A DNA stretch of 64,000 nucleotides, from contig DHKP01000011.1 of NCBI GenBank assembly GCA_002404865.1, forward strand, positions 1 through 64,000, written 5' to 3'. The notes below the pieces were generated by a model. That model saw only the letters and a program-made list of their open reading frames with translations, did not search any database and had not been told where the DNA came from. The stretch comes from Caryophanales bacterium UBA4691 (GTDB lineage Bacteria; Bacillota_I; Bacilli_A; RFN20; CAG-826). Shown here piece after piece: positions 8,402-17,023 of the stretch. Both the position numbers and the translations under genes were made by a program. The first letter of the stretch is position 1, and each line of letters starts with the position of its first letter.

Positions 8402-9871
8402 ATGGAACGTTATGCAGGGGTTCTTTGCCCCGTTAGTGCCTTGCCTTCCCGTTTTGGGATCGGAGATTTTGGCAAAGAATCATTCAAATTCGTGGACTTA
8501 TTAGCGGAAAACGGGTTTCATTTATGGCAAATTTTGCCTTTGAATCCCATTGGCTATGGCCATTCTCCCTACCAACCGTTTTCTAGTTTCGCTTTAGACG
8601 AAATCTATCTTGATTTAGATGATTTGTTTCGAAAGCATCTCATCGATAAGCCAATGGCTTTTCGCGAAAAAGAGCAACGCGTCGATTACGAAGCGATTCG
8701 TGACTATAAGCGCCCTCTTTTCTTTAAAGCTTTTCTTCAAGAAATGGCTCTTGACCATCATTGCCTAGACGCTTTTATTGTTTCTCATTCTTGGGTAAAA
8801 AATTGGTCCATTTTTATGTCGATGAAGCGGAGCGAAAATAATGCGAGCTGGAATCGTTGGCCTCTAGAAAAAATCAATAAAATCAAAGGAGGATACGAAT
8901 CTCTTTCTCTAAAAGAAAAAGAAGCAGCTGATTATGAAATTTGGTTACAGAAAACCCTTTATGAAGAGTGGGAAAATTTAAAGAATTACGCAAATAAAAA
9001 AGGAATCCGCATTATTGGCGATCTTCCTTTTTATGTCGGATATGATAGCTGCGATGTCTATGAAGCCCAGGATGAGTTCTTGCTCGATGCTGATCGAAAG
9101 CCTAGTTGGATAAGCGGAGTGCCACCGGATTATTTTTCCAAAACAGGCCAAAGATGGGGGAACCCGATCTATAACTGGGATAAATTAAAAGAAGATAATT
9201 ACGCTTTAATTTTAAACCGTATCAAAAATAACGCTCATCTTTACGATATTCTTCGTCTTGACCATTTCCGTGCGTTCGATACCTATTGGAAAATCCCCGC
9301 TTCTTGTCCAACTGCGATTGATGGGTCTTGGGTAGAGGCACCTGGCTATGAAGTATTTGATTTATTAAAGAAGGAAATGCCAGATGCCCAAATTTTAGCG
9401 GAAGACTTAGGGGAATTACGTCCAGAAGTATTGTTGCTACGCGACCATTATCATTTTCCTGGGATGAACGTTGTTCAATTCACGTTTATCGATAGTGAGG
9501 TTCATCACGTCACTCATTATAAAAAAGAGAATATGGTTGCCTATCTAGGGACGCACGATAATGACACAACGAAAGGTTTCTATCTTTCTTTAAGCGAAAA
9601 AGACAAGGAACTTTGGAATGAAATTTTGAAGACTCTTGGGTTCCTAGAAGGGGATTTCTTAGATAAACTTATCGCTTATGAGCTTGCTTTACCTGCTAAA
9701 TACGCTCTACTTTCCCTCCAAGACGTCCTTAAACTCGGGAGTGAAGCACGCTTGAACGTTCCTAGCGTCATCGATAAGATTAATTGGACTTGGAGAATCG
9801 CTGACTATTCGTTAGTGAAAGAGCGCCTCCATTCCTTATTCCCATTATTAGAAAGATATAAACGTTTATGA
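8402..9871 (+). CDS. malQ: 4-alpha-glucanotransferase (amylomaltase)
   Basis: The 489-residue GH77 enzyme moves alpha-1,4-glucan segments between maltodextrins, releasing glucose. The catalytic triad of the family is visible: Asp in LRLDHFRAFDTYW, Glu in ILAEDLGE and Asp in LGTHDNDTTKG. The substrate-binding stretch DLPFYVGYDSCDVY and the PPDYFSKTGQRWGNPIYNW block are conserved. The protein is cytosolic. It sits 9 bases after galK and overlaps rimO by 4 bases. With the pullulanase at 22322 it can debranch and rearrange imported or stored alpha-glucans. Confidence 0.94.
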   Translation: MERYAGVLCPVSALPSRFGIGDFGKESFKFVDLLAENGFHLWQILPLNPIGYGHSPYQPFSSFALDEIYLDLDDLFRKHLIDKPMAFREKEQRVDYEAIRDYKRPLFFKAFLQEMALDHHCLDAFIVSHSWVKNWSIFMSMKRSENNASWNRWPLEKINKIKGGYESLSLKEKEAADYEIWLQKTLYEEWENLKNYANKKGIRIIGDLPFYVGYDSCDVYEAQDEFLLDADRKPSWISGVPPDYFSKTGQRWGNPIYNWDKLKEDNYALILNRIKNNAHLYDILRLDHFRAFDTYWKIPASCPTAIDGSWVEAPGYEVFDLLKKEMPDAQILAEDLGELRPEVLLLRDHYHFPGMNVVQFTFIDSEVHHVTHYKKENMVAYLGTHDNDTTKGFYLSLSEKDKELWNEILKTLGFLEGDFLDKLIAYELALPAKYALLSLQDVLKLGSEARLNVPSVIDKINWTWRIADYSLVKERLHSLFPLLERYKRL

Positions 9872-11172
9872 TTAAAATTGGTGTTGTTTCTTTAGGATGC
9901 AGCAAAAATCTCGTCGATAGTGAGATGATGCTTGCGATGTTTCGCGATGGTGATTACAAAATCGTTAGCAATCCTAAAGAGGCGGATCTCATTATTGTCA
10001 ATACTTGCGGATTCATCAAAGACGCGAAAAAAGAAGCCATTGAGAAGATTCTCGAGATGAGCCATTATGAGGCAAAGCTTGTGGCCACCGGATGCTTTGT
10101 CGAAAGAAACCTTGATGAACTAAAAAAAGCAATTCCTGAAGTGGATGCTTGGGTTCCTTTGCGGGAATATTCTCATCTTCACGAGATTATTTCTTCTTTG
10201 CTCAATCGGAACGATATCGTTCCTCTTTCTCCCCTATGGCGCGTCGTTTCTACTGGCGATTTTTCTGCCTATCTTCGAATTAGCGAAGGCTGCAACAATA
10301 TGTGCTCTTTTTGCGCGATTCCTTATATTCGCGGACGATACTTGTCGCGACCGTTTGACGAAATCCTTTTTGAAGCGAAAAAGCTAAAAGAAGAAGGAAT
10401 TAAAGAAATTTCCATCATTTCGCAAGATCCTATGCATTATGGGTGCGATTTTCCGAATAAGAAACCTGATATGCTAGATTTATTAAAAGCGATCGACGGG
10501 ATTGGGTTTTATTCGGTTCGTTTGCTCTATTTATATCCGGAAGAAATTACTGATGAAGAGCTTCTTTTCATTCGTGATTCAAAAACGATTGAACCGTATT
10601 TTGATGTTCCGATTCAATGCGCGAGCAATCATCTTCTTAAACTTATGAATCGACATGGAAGTAAAGAAGAGATGCTTTCTTTATTTCTTCGAATCAAGGA
10701 ACTGATGCCAAGCGCCATTTTGCGGACCACTCTCATCAGTGGCTTCCCTATGGAAAGCGAATTCGATCACTTAGAAGCGCTAGACTTTATTAAAAAAGTC
10801 CGTTTCGACCATCTAGGCGATTTCATTTATTCGCGCGAAGAAGGAACTGCCGCATACTCATTCAAGGACCAAATCCCTTATATGACGAAAAAAAGACGTC
10901 AAAAAGAGATTATGGAACTTGCGCAAAAGATCTCGTATGAAAACAACAAGACTCATATTGGCGAAGCGATGGAAGGCTTAGTCATCGGTTTCGATGAAGT
11001 TCATCATCGCTACTCCTTAAGAAGCTATTGGAACGCTCCGGATGATATCGACGGTAACATTTTCTTCACTTCTAACGAAACTCTTAAATTAGGGGAAGTG
11101 GTCGAAGTAAGAATAACCGATTCTTCCGTTTATGATTTGTTTGGCGAATTTGTCTCCAAAATAGCGGAATGA
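9868..11172 (+). CDS. rimO: Ribosomal protein S12 methylthiotransferase RimO
   Basis: The 434-residue radical-SAM methylthiotransferase adds a methylthio group to an Asp of ribosomal protein S12. The N-terminal UPF0004 domain carries C11, C47 and C76 for the auxiliary cluster. The radical-SAM motif GCNNMCSFC has C142, C146 and C149, and a C-terminal TRAM-like domain follows. The opening VSLGCSKNLVDSE is characteristic of RimO rather than MiaB. Translation is coupled to malQ by an ATGA overlap, an unexpected partner for a ribosome modifier. It ends shortly before the promoter of tRNA-Thr, with no clear terminator between. Confidence 0.92.
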   Translation: MIKIGVVSLGCSKNLVDSEMMLAMFRDGDYKIVSNPKEADLIIVNTCGFIKDAKKEAIEKILEMSHYEAKLVATGCFVERNLDELKKAIPEVDAWVPLREYSHLHEIISSLLNRNDIVPLSPLWRVVSTGDFSAYLRISEGCNNMCSFCAIPYIRGRYLSRPFDEILFEAKKLKEEGIKEISIISQDPMHYGCDFPNKKPDMLDLLKAIDGIGFYSVRLLYLYPEEITDEELLFIRDSKTIEPYFDVPIQCASNHLLKLMNRHGSKEEMLSLFLRIKELMPSAILRTTLISGFPMESEFDHLEALDFIKKVRFDHLGDFIYSREEGTAAYSFKDQIPYMTKKRRQKEIMELAQKISYENNKTHIGEAMEGLVIGFDEVHHRYSLRSYWNAPDDIDGNIFFTSNETLKLGEVVEVRITDSSVYDLFGEFVSKIAE

Positions 11173-11199
11173 AATTTCATCATTTCCCTTCTTTTTGCC

Positions 11200-11228
11200 T
11201 TGATTAGCAAGGAAGACTAACTTATAAT
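11200..11228 (+). promoter_or_regulatory. Promoter of the tRNA-Thr gene
   Basis: TTGATT (11200-11205), a 17-base spacer and TATAAT (11223-11228) form a near-consensus housekeeping promoter. The region between it and the tRNA contains a 7-bp hairpin TCGCAAG/CTTGCGA that would form in the precursor 5' leader. Confidence 0.8.
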
Positions 11229-11255
11229 CACTCTCGCAAGATTTTCTTGCGAATC

Positions 11256-11329
11256 GCCCCGCTAGTTAAACGGTATAACGGGTCCATGGTAAGGACCAAT
11301 CCGTAGTTCGACTCTGCGGCGGGGCACCA
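11256..11329 (+). tRNA. tRNA-Thr (anticodon GGT)
   Basis: A full cloverleaf is visible. The acceptor stem is GCCCCGC/GCGGGGC and the anticodon stem is GGTCC/GGACC around the 7-base loop ATGGTAA, giving anticodon GGT at positions 34-36. The T arm is CGTAG-TTCGACT-CTGCG, with discriminator A and encoded CCA. It reads threonine codons ACC and ACU. It has its own promoter and terminator. The proposed ACC specifier of the thrS T-box in this window would pair with this tRNA. Confidence 0.96.
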
Positions 11330-11336
11330 AATGTTA

Positions 11337-11368
11337 AAAGCCTCGATAGAACGAGGTTTTATTTTTTT
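11337..11368 (+). terminator. Terminator after tRNA-Thr
   Basis: Stem CCTCG/CGAGG (11341-11345 / 11352-11356) with flanking A-run and TTTTATTTTTTT is a standard intrinsic terminator directly after the tRNA. Confidence 0.85.
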
Positions 11369-11371
11369 GAG

Positions 11372-11392
11372 GGAACATTCCGGAAATTTCCG
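11372..11392. repeat. Tandem palindromes GGAANNTTCC, candidate operator
   Basis: Two abutting 10-base palindromes, GGAACATTCC (11372-11381) and GGAAATTTCC (11382-11391), give regularly alternating GAA and TTC blocks. The position, between the tRNA terminator and pnp, suits a regulatory site for pnp, though it is about 210 bases upstream of the pnp promoter. Confidence 0.35.
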
Positions 11393-11470
11393 TGAAAAAT
11401 TCTTCTATGGTCTTTTGTCCTTTAAGCTCATTTGATTTCGGAAGGACTATTTCATTGCTTATCGTTTCCG

Positions 11471-11500
11471 TGAATTTTCTTTAATTTTCTTTAATTTTCA
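11471..11500. repeat. Three near-identical 10-bp AT-rich repeats upstream of pnp
   Basis: TGAATTTTCT, TTAATTTTCT and TTAATTTTCA follow in direct tandem. The period of about one helical turn can cause curved DNA upstream of a promoter. The rest of the 300-base gap from the tRNA to pnp shows no gene. Confidence 0.5.
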
Positions 11501-11596
11501 TTTAGTTTCCCTCTTTGTTCTAAAACTATCTTCTTGAATCACCATATTCGTTTTCTTGCATTTCCTTATCTTTTGTATCTCAGGCGCAAACTTTTA

Positions 11597-11605
11597 TGGT
11601 AAGAT
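11597..11605 (+). promoter_or_regulatory. Predicted extended -10 promoter of pnp
   Basis: TGG-TAAGAT (11597-11605) is an extended -10 element. It predicts a transcript start near 11612 and a short leader carrying AAGGAAAAAGG before ATG 11636. Confidence 0.55.
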
Positions 11606-11635
11606 TGACGGCGTTAAATTAAGGAAAAAGGAAAA

Positions 11636-13846
11636 ATGAAAAAAACATTCGAACTCGACTTTGAAGGAAGAAAAATTATCGTCGAGACCGGAGAGATCGC
11701 AAAACAAGCCGATGGTGCGACCTTCATCCGCTTCGGAGACACCGTCGTTTTATCGACTGCTTGCTGCTCCGACAATCCAAAGGAAGGGGATTTTTTCCCT
11801 CTTACCGTCGACTATATCGAAAAACAATACGCCATTGGAAAGATTCCTCAATCTTTCCTTCGCCGAGAAGGAAGGCCAGACGAACACGGCATCTTAAGCG
11901 CCCGTCTTATCGACCGTCCAATTCGCCCTTTATTCGCAGAAGGCTTCCGCAATGAAGTTCAACTCGTCAATACGGTGATGAGCTGCGATCCAGATTATTC
12001 CCCCGAAATGACCGCTATGCTTGGCTCTTCGCTAGCCCTTTGCATCAGTGATATTCCTTTTGATGGGCCTGTAGCTGGAGTCATCGTTGCTAGAGTCGAT
12101 GGAAAATTCGTTATTGACCCAACCGCTAAAGAAAAAGAGCAAAGCGATATCAATTTGACTGTCGCCGGAACCAAAGACGCTATTATGATGGTGGAAGCTG
12201 GGGCGAAAGAAGTTCCAGAAGAAGAGATGCTTGATGCCATTATGTTCGGTCATGAAGCGATCAAAAAACTTTGTGCCTTCCAAGAATCTATCATCAAAGA
12301 AATCGGTCGCGAAAAACGTCAAATCGATCTTTACGCGCCAGATATCGAAGTCAAAAAAGACATCGAAAACCGCATTGGTGAAAGAATGGTTAAGGCCATT
12401 TCTATCTTTGATAAGCTCGAACGTCAAGACGCAATCGATGCATTAAAGAACGAAATTCTTGAAGACTATGATTCCCACAAATACGAAAACGAAAAAGTCC
12501 ACATGAAGACCATGATGATGGTTAATGACATTCTCGAACAAATGGTCGCGAATGAAGTTCGCCGTCTTATTACCGAAGAAAAGATTCGTCCTGATGGCAG
12601 AAAAGTGGATGAAATCCGTCCGCTAAACGCCCAAATCGATTTACTTCCTCGCGCCCATGGTAGCGCGATGTTCACTCGTGGGCAAACCCAAGTCATCTCT
12701 ACAACGACTTTAGGGCCGCTTAGTGACGCTCAACTTATTGATAATCTCACTGGCGAATCCGAGAAGAGATTCATGCATCAATACAATTTCCCGCCTTATA
12801 GCGTTGGCGAGATCGGCCGTATTGGCACTCCAGGTCGTAGAGAAATCGGACATGGCGCATTAGGAGAAAGAGCCCTTTCTTATGTTTTGCCAAGCGTCGA
12901 AGAATTCCCATACACCATTCGTACGGTAGCCGATGTCGTTGAATCCAACGGTTCTAGCTCCCAAGCGTCGATTTGCGCTGGGTGTATGAGCTTGATGGCG
13001 GCTGGCGTTCCAATCAAAGGGATTGTAAGCGGGATCGCCATGGGCTTAATTTCTAGTGGCCCATTCGATGGCAAACACCCTTATACCATCCTTACCGATA
13101 TTCAAGGGTTAGAAGACCACTTCGGAGATATGGATTTTAAGTGCGCGGGAACCGAAAAAGGCTTAACCGCCCTTCAAATGGATATCAAGATACATGGTGT
13201 AACGCGCGAAGTTCTTAGCGAGGCTCTCGCACAAGCCAATAAAGCCCGTGCTGAGATTCGCGAAGTCCTTAAAGCAGCTATTCCTGAACCTCGCAAAGAA
13301 GTCAGCAAATACGCGCCGAAAATGGTTCACTTCACCATTGATCCTGACAAGATTAGAGATGTTATTGGAACGGGTGGAAAAGTCATCAATGATATCATTG
13401 CCCAATGCGATAATGTTAAAATCGATGTTGAAGATAGCGGCGATGTTACCATTTATCATGTCGATCGCGAGATGATTAATAAAGCGAAAGATATGATTGA
13501 AAATATCGTTCGCGAAGCAAAGGTCGGCGAAATTTATGAAGGCACCGTGACTCGCGTTGAAAATTATGGGGCATTCGTAAATCTATTCGGCGATACTGAT
13601 GGGCTATGTCACGTATCTCGCCTTGATTGGAAATATGTTGAAGATGCGACAAAAGCCGTCAAAGTCGGTGACAAACTCAAAGTTGTCGTCATCGGCATTG
13701 AAGATGGCAAAGTCAAAGTTTCCCATCGTGAGTTCTTAGATAAACCCGCTGATTATGTCGAGCGTCCAGAACGCCCAAATAAACCAAATGGGTCCTTCCA
13801 TGGAGGACATCGACGCGATGACCACAAAGGTGGAAACCGTCACTAA
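11636..13846 (+). CDS. pnp: Polyribonucleotide nucleotidyltransferase (PNPase)
   Basis: This 736-residue 3'-5' phosphorolytic exoribonuclease acts on mRNA in the cytosol. It has two RNase PH domains around an alpha-helical linker (first about 1-220, second about 310-540), then a KH domain with IRDVIGTGGKVIND near residue 570, and an S1 domain beginning GEIYEGTVTRVENYGAFV near residue 630. The tail is short and His/Gly/Arg rich. Length and domain order match the family. It is transcribed alone, from an extended -10 promoter to a strong terminator. Confidence 0.97.
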   Translation: MKKTFELDFEGRKIIVETGEIAKQADGATFIRFGDTVVLSTACCSDNPKEGDFFPLTVDYIEKQYAIGKIPQSFLRREGRPDEHGILSARLIDRPIRPLFAEGFRNEVQLVNTVMSCDPDYSPEMTAMLGSSLALCISDIPFDGPVAGVIVARVDGKFVIDPTAKEKEQSDINLTVAGTKDAIMMVEAGAKEVPEEEMLDAIMFGHEAIKKLCAFQESIIKEIGREKRQIDLYAPDIEVKKDIENRIGERMVKAISIFDKLERQDAIDALKNEILEDYDSHKYENEKVHMKTMMMVNDILEQMVANEVRRLITEEKIRPDGRKVDEIRPLNAQIDLLPRAHGSAMFTRGQTQVISTTTLGPLSDAQLIDNLTGESEKRFMHQYNFPPYSVGEIGRIGTPGRREIGHGALGERALSYVLPSVEEFPYTIRTVADVVESNGSSSQASICAGCMSLMAAGVPIKGIVSGIAMGLISSGPFDGKHPYTILTDIQGLEDHFGDMDFKCAGTEKGLTALQMDIKIHGVTREVLSEALAQANKARAEIREVLKAAIPEPRKEVSKYAPKMVHFTIDPDKIRDVIGTGGKVINDIIAQCDNVKIDVEDSGDVTIYHVDREMINKAKDMIENIVREAKVGEIYEGTVTRVENYGAFVNLFGDTDGLCHVSRLDWKYVEDATKAVKVGDKLKVVVIGIEDGKVKVSHREFLDKPADYVERPERPNKPNGSFHGGHRRDDHKGGNRH

Positions 13847-13855
13847 TCCTTAATA

Positions 13856-13900
13856 AAAGCGAGCAAGAGCGGAAAGGAATTTCCTTCTTCTCGCTTTTTT
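13856..13900 (+). terminator. Terminator after pnp
   Basis: A long hairpin pairs AAAGCGAG (13856-13863) with CTCGCTTT (13890-13897), with an inner AAGG/CCTT stem, and is followed by a T-run. Confidence 0.82.
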
Positions 13901-13951
13901 CTATTTATGAAGGAAAATAGGCGTGTGTTTTCGCCTACTTTTACGAATTTG

Positions 13952-13960
13952 TGCTATCAT
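13952..13960 (+). promoter_or_regulatory. Extended -10 promoter, predicted leaderless start of the glpA-like gene
   Basis: TGC-TATCAT (13952-13960) predicts transcription from about 13967, two bases before ATG 13969. There is no Shine-Dalgarno upstream of the start. Confidence 0.5.
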
Positions 13961-13968
13961 TTTAGCGT

Positions 13969-15408
13969 ATGAAAGATGTAATCATTATCGGTGCGGGTGC
14001 CGTTGGGGCTTTTATTGCTCGAAGTTTATCACGTTACCACGCTTCCGTTCTCGTTTTGGAGAAAGAAAACGATGTATGTGACGTTACGAGCATGGCTAAT
14101 AGCGCGATCGCCCATAGCGGGTATGACCCTCTCCCCAATACCAAAAAAGCAAAATTTAATGTTTTAGGAAACCGCATGATGAAAGAAGTCTGCAAGGATC
14201 TTGATGTCCCTTTTAGTGAGTGCGGAACATTAACCGTCGCTTTGGAAGAGAAACAGCTTCCTTTACTGAAAGAACTTCAAGAGCGCGGCGCTAAGAATAA
14301 TGTTCCTACGAAACTATTAACGAGCGAAGAAGTAAAGAAAATGGAACCAAACATTAACCCTCTTGCTAAAGGGGGGTTACTTTGCCCAACCGGCGGGATA
14401 GTCAATCCGTTTTTGCTTGTTACTCATGCGCTTGAAAATGCGCTCGATAACGGTGTTGAACTTGCTTTAAACGAAGAAGTAACTTCTATTTCTTATATCG
14501 ATGGACATTTCTTAGTTAAAACGAAAAAGCACGAATACGAAAGCAAAGTGGTGATTAACGCATCAGGCTTGCATAGCGATGATATCGCTAGAATGATCGA
14601 GCCCATATCTTGGAGCATTCATCCTAGAAAAGGCGAATACTATGTTCTTGATCATTTTGCTCTCGGACTAGTAAACCATGTTCTTTTCCCTCTCCCTAGT
14701 GAAAAAGGGAAAGGAATCCTTGTGACGATGACCACTTCTGGGAATGTTCTTATTGGACCGAGCAGTGAGTGGGTTGACGATAAAGAGGATACTTCCACCG
14801 ACACTTCGACGCTTCTTGCCGTGAAAGAGGGAGCTAAAAATTTAGTGCCTTCGATTCCTTTTGGAGAACAGATTCGGGTTTATAGTGGGCTTAGAGCGAC
14901 GCCTTCTACTCATGATTTCATCATTGAACCGAGCAAAAAATACCCTAGTTTCATCAATGTCGCGGGCATAGAAAGCCCTGGGCTAGTCTCTAGTCCAGCG
15001 ATTGGGGAATACGTTGTTGAAGAACTAGTCAAAAAAGTGTTGGTACTAAAAGGAAAAAACAACTATCGAAAAGCAGTAAGGCCTTACTTTAGACCGCAAT
15101 ATATGAGCATTTTGAATCGCAATAAATTAATTCATGAAAATCCTCATTTCGGCAAGATTATCTGCAATTGCGAAAAAGTATCTTTAGGAGAAATCGAAGA
15201 CGTTCTCTCTAGAAGCGTTCCTACCAATAGCATCAAAGCTTTAAAGAAGCGCACCCGCGCCGGGTTTGGAAAATGCCAAGGGGGATTTTGCCAGCCGCTT
15301 GTTTTAGAGATTTTAGCCAAGCACAAGGGTATCTCGCCTTTGGAAGTTCTTTATGATGGAGAGGGGAGCGAAATTCTCCTTAGCGAAGTCAAGAAGGGGG
15401 CTAAATGA
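13969..15408 (+). CDS. FAD-dependent glycerol-3-phosphate dehydrogenase-like oxidoreductase with BFD-type [2Fe-2S] domain
   Basis: The 479-residue protein has an N-terminal FAD Rossmann motif (IIGAGAVGAFIARSLS, residues 6-21) and a DAO-fold body as in GlpA. Its C-terminal bacterioferritin-associated-ferredoxin-like domain has cysteines C399, C401, C436 and C441. Anaerobic GlpA oxidises glycerol-3-phosphate to dihydroxyacetone phosphate. L-2-hydroxyglutarate oxidases share the fold, so the substrate is not certain. It overlaps the next oxidoreductase by 4 bases and forms a three-gene unit with it and the DUF1667 protein, a set recurring in anaerobic Firmicutes. The likely role is a multi-subunit cytosolic dehydrogenase. 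Confidence 0.85.
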   Translation: MKDVIIIGAGAVGAFIARSLSRYHASVLVLEKENDVCDVTSMANSAIAHSGYDPLPNTKKAKFNVLGNRMMKEVCKDLDVPFSECGTLTVALEEKQLPLLKELQERGAKNNVPTKLLTSEEVKKMEPNINPLAKGGLLCPTGGIVNPFLLVTHALENALDNGVELALNEEVTSISYIDGHFLVKTKKHEYESKVVINASGLHSDDIARMIEPISWSIHPRKGEYYVLDHFALGLVNHVLFPLPSEKGKGILVTMTTSGNVLIGPSSEWVDDKEDTSTDTSTLLAVKEGAKNLVPSIPFGEQIRVYSGLRATPSTHDFIIEPSKKYPSFINVAGIESPGLVSSPAIGEYVVEELVKKVLVLKGKNNYRKAVRPYFRPQYMSILNRNKLIHENPHFGKIICNCEKVSLGEIEDVLSRSVPTNSIKALKKRTRAGFGKCQGGFCQPLVLEILAKHKGISPLEVLYDGEGSEILLSEVKKGAK

Positions 15409-16667
15409 TGGTGAAGAAAGATTTGGTCATCGTTGGGGGAGGTAGCGCTGGGTTAGCGGCAGCGGTTGGCGCTTACGATAATGGAATCCGCGATATCTTA
15501 ATCATAGAAAAGTTGCCTTTTTTAGGTGGAATCTTAAACCAATGCATCCATAATGGCTTTGGGTTAACGGAATTCAAAGAAGAACTGACCGGTCCAGAAT
15601 TTGCCTCGCGTTTTATCAAGCAAGTCGAGGATAGGCATATTGATTATCGCTTAGAAAGCACGGTGATTAACATCTCAAAAGACAAAATCGTAACCTACAC
15701 AAACGAAAAAGAAGGAGCGGTTACTCTTGAAGCCAAAGCCATCATCATGGCCACGGGTTGCTACGAAAGGAATGCTGGAGCAATCGCTATCCCTGGAACT
15801 CGTCCAGCTGGAGTTTTTACGGCTGGACAAGCGCAGCTTTTTCTTAACGAATATGGGTATTTAGTGGGCAAAAGAGTTTTCATTCTTGGCTCTGGCGATA
15901 TTGGCTTAATCATGGCTAGACGCTTGACTCTAGAAGGAGCGAAAGTATTAGGCGTTGCGGAAATTTGTCCTTGGAGCAACGGCCTTAACCGCAACATGGT
16001 GCAATGCCTTTATGATTTTTCGATTCCTTTATTTTTGTCGCATACGGTTAGTAAAATCATCGGCAAAAATCGCGTTGAAGCCGTCTTCGTCAGCAAAGTC
16101 GATTCCTCCTTTAAGCCGATCAAAGGCACGGAAAAACGCTTCGATGTGGATACGCTTATTTTGTCGATTGGCTTAATTCCGAATAACAATTTATTGAGCA
16201 ATATCTCTATTCCTATAGGAAGAAACAAAGGCGCGGTTGTCGACACAAATTACGAGACCCCTCTAGAGGGAGTCTTCAGCTGTGGCAACGCTCTTCACGT
16301 CCATGACTTAGTCGATAATGTCGTAAGCGAAGCTAAAGAAGCGGGAAGAATGGCGAGCAAATACATTCAAGGCTCATTAACCCGTAAGGAAAAACCGACG
16401 AATATTTTTGCGGGAGATGGAATTGGATATGTCGTTCCTTCCTTGCTTGATTTTGGTAACGCTAGCGAGAAGATTACCTTTAAATTCCGGGTCAAAGAGC
16501 CTTCCAAAAACGTCTATATCGATTACTATAGCGGCGATAAACTCGTGAAAAGCGTTTTCAGACCCGTGATTATCCCTAGCGAAATGGAAATTGCGAAGCT
16601 TCCGAAGGAATTATTTCTAAAAGGGAATGATATTACGATTTCTTTACGCAAAAAGGAGGCGAAATAA
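15405..16667 (+). CDS. NAD(P)/FAD-dependent pyridine nucleotide-disulphide-type oxidoreductase
   Basis: The 420-residue flavoprotein has an FAD motif VIVGGGSAGLAAA at residues 8-20 and a second dinucleotide motif FILGSGDIGLIMARRL in the middle. A late SCGNALHVHDLVDNV block binds the FAD ribityl chain. It lacks a CxxC redox disulphide of thioredoxin-reductase type, so it probably passes electrons between NAD(P) and its partner dehydrogenase. The start overlaps the GlpA-like gene (ATGA), and an ATG three bases later is equally possible. Its end overlaps the DUF1667 gene by one base. The physiological acceptor is not visible here. Confidence 0.85.
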   Translation: MMVKKDLVIVGGGSAGLAAAVGAYDNGIRDILIIEKLPFLGGILNQCIHNGFGLTEFKEELTGPEFASRFIKQVEDRHIDYRLESTVINISKDKIVTYTNEKEGAVTLEAKAIIMATGCYERNAGAIAIPGTRPAGVFTAGQAQLFLNEYGYLVGKRVFILGSGDIGLIMARRLTLEGAKVLGVAEICPWSNGLNRNMVQCLYDFSIPLFLSHTVSKIIGKNRVEAVFVSKVDSSFKPIKGTEKRFDVDTLILSIGLIPNNNLLSNISIPIGRNKGAVVDTNYETPLEGVFSCGNALHVHDLVDNVVSEAKEAGRMASKYIQGSLTRKEKPTNIFAGDGIGYVVPSLLDFGNASEKITFKFRVKEPSKNVYIDYYSGDKLVKSVFRPVIIPSEMEIAKLPKELFLKGNDITISLRKKEAK

Positions 16668-17020
16668 TGAAAACTGAACTCATTTGCATTTGCTGTCCTA
16701 GAGGGTGCCATTTAACAGTTGACGACGGCACGGATTCCGTTACAGGCAATTTTTGCCCACGTGGCGCAAAATACGGCTTGCAAGAAGTGAAGAATCCTAC
16801 TCGTGTTATCACATCCACGGTGCGAATTGGAGGGAGTGACCTCCCTATGTGCCCCGTAAAGAGCGCCTCCCCAATCCCAAAAGGAAAATTGTTCCTTGCG
16901 ATGAAAGAAATTAATCAAATTCGTCTTGTTGCGCCGGTTCATATTGGGGATGTCGTCAAAGAAGATTTGGCGGGAAGCGGCATTAACTTAGTGGCAACTA
17001 GGAATATGGAAAGGAAATAA
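16667..17020 (+). CDS. DUF1667 cysteine-rich protein, partner of the FAD oxidoreductases
   Basis: The 117-residue protein has cysteines at 7, 9, 10, 14, 30 and 62 in ICICCPRGCHL, FCPRGAKYG and MCPVKS, the DUF1667 pattern. The CxxxxC-like clusters suggest an iron-sulphur or zinc site. It is known mainly through its constant pairing with GlpA-like and NADH/FAD oxidoreductases and is presumed to be the small electron-transfer or assembly subunit; biochemical proof is lacking. It is translationally coupled to the upstream gene by a one-base stop/start overlap and followed 3 bases later by a phosphodiesterase. Confidence 0.85.
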   Translation: MKTELICICCPRGCHLTVDDGTDSVTGNFCPRGAKYGLQEVKNPTRVITSTVRIGGSDLPMCPVKSASPIPKGKLFLAMKEINQIRLVAPVHIGDVVKEDLAGSGINLVATRNMERK

Positions 17021-17023
17021 AGC

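Noticed and set aside
11471..11500. CRISPR-like repeats upstream of pnp
   Set aside because: The units are 10 bases in direct tandem without spacers; a simple AT-rich repeat.
11995..12427. Long open frames antisense to pnp
   Set aside because: They mirror a strongly conserved coding gene and have no RBS or recognisable product.
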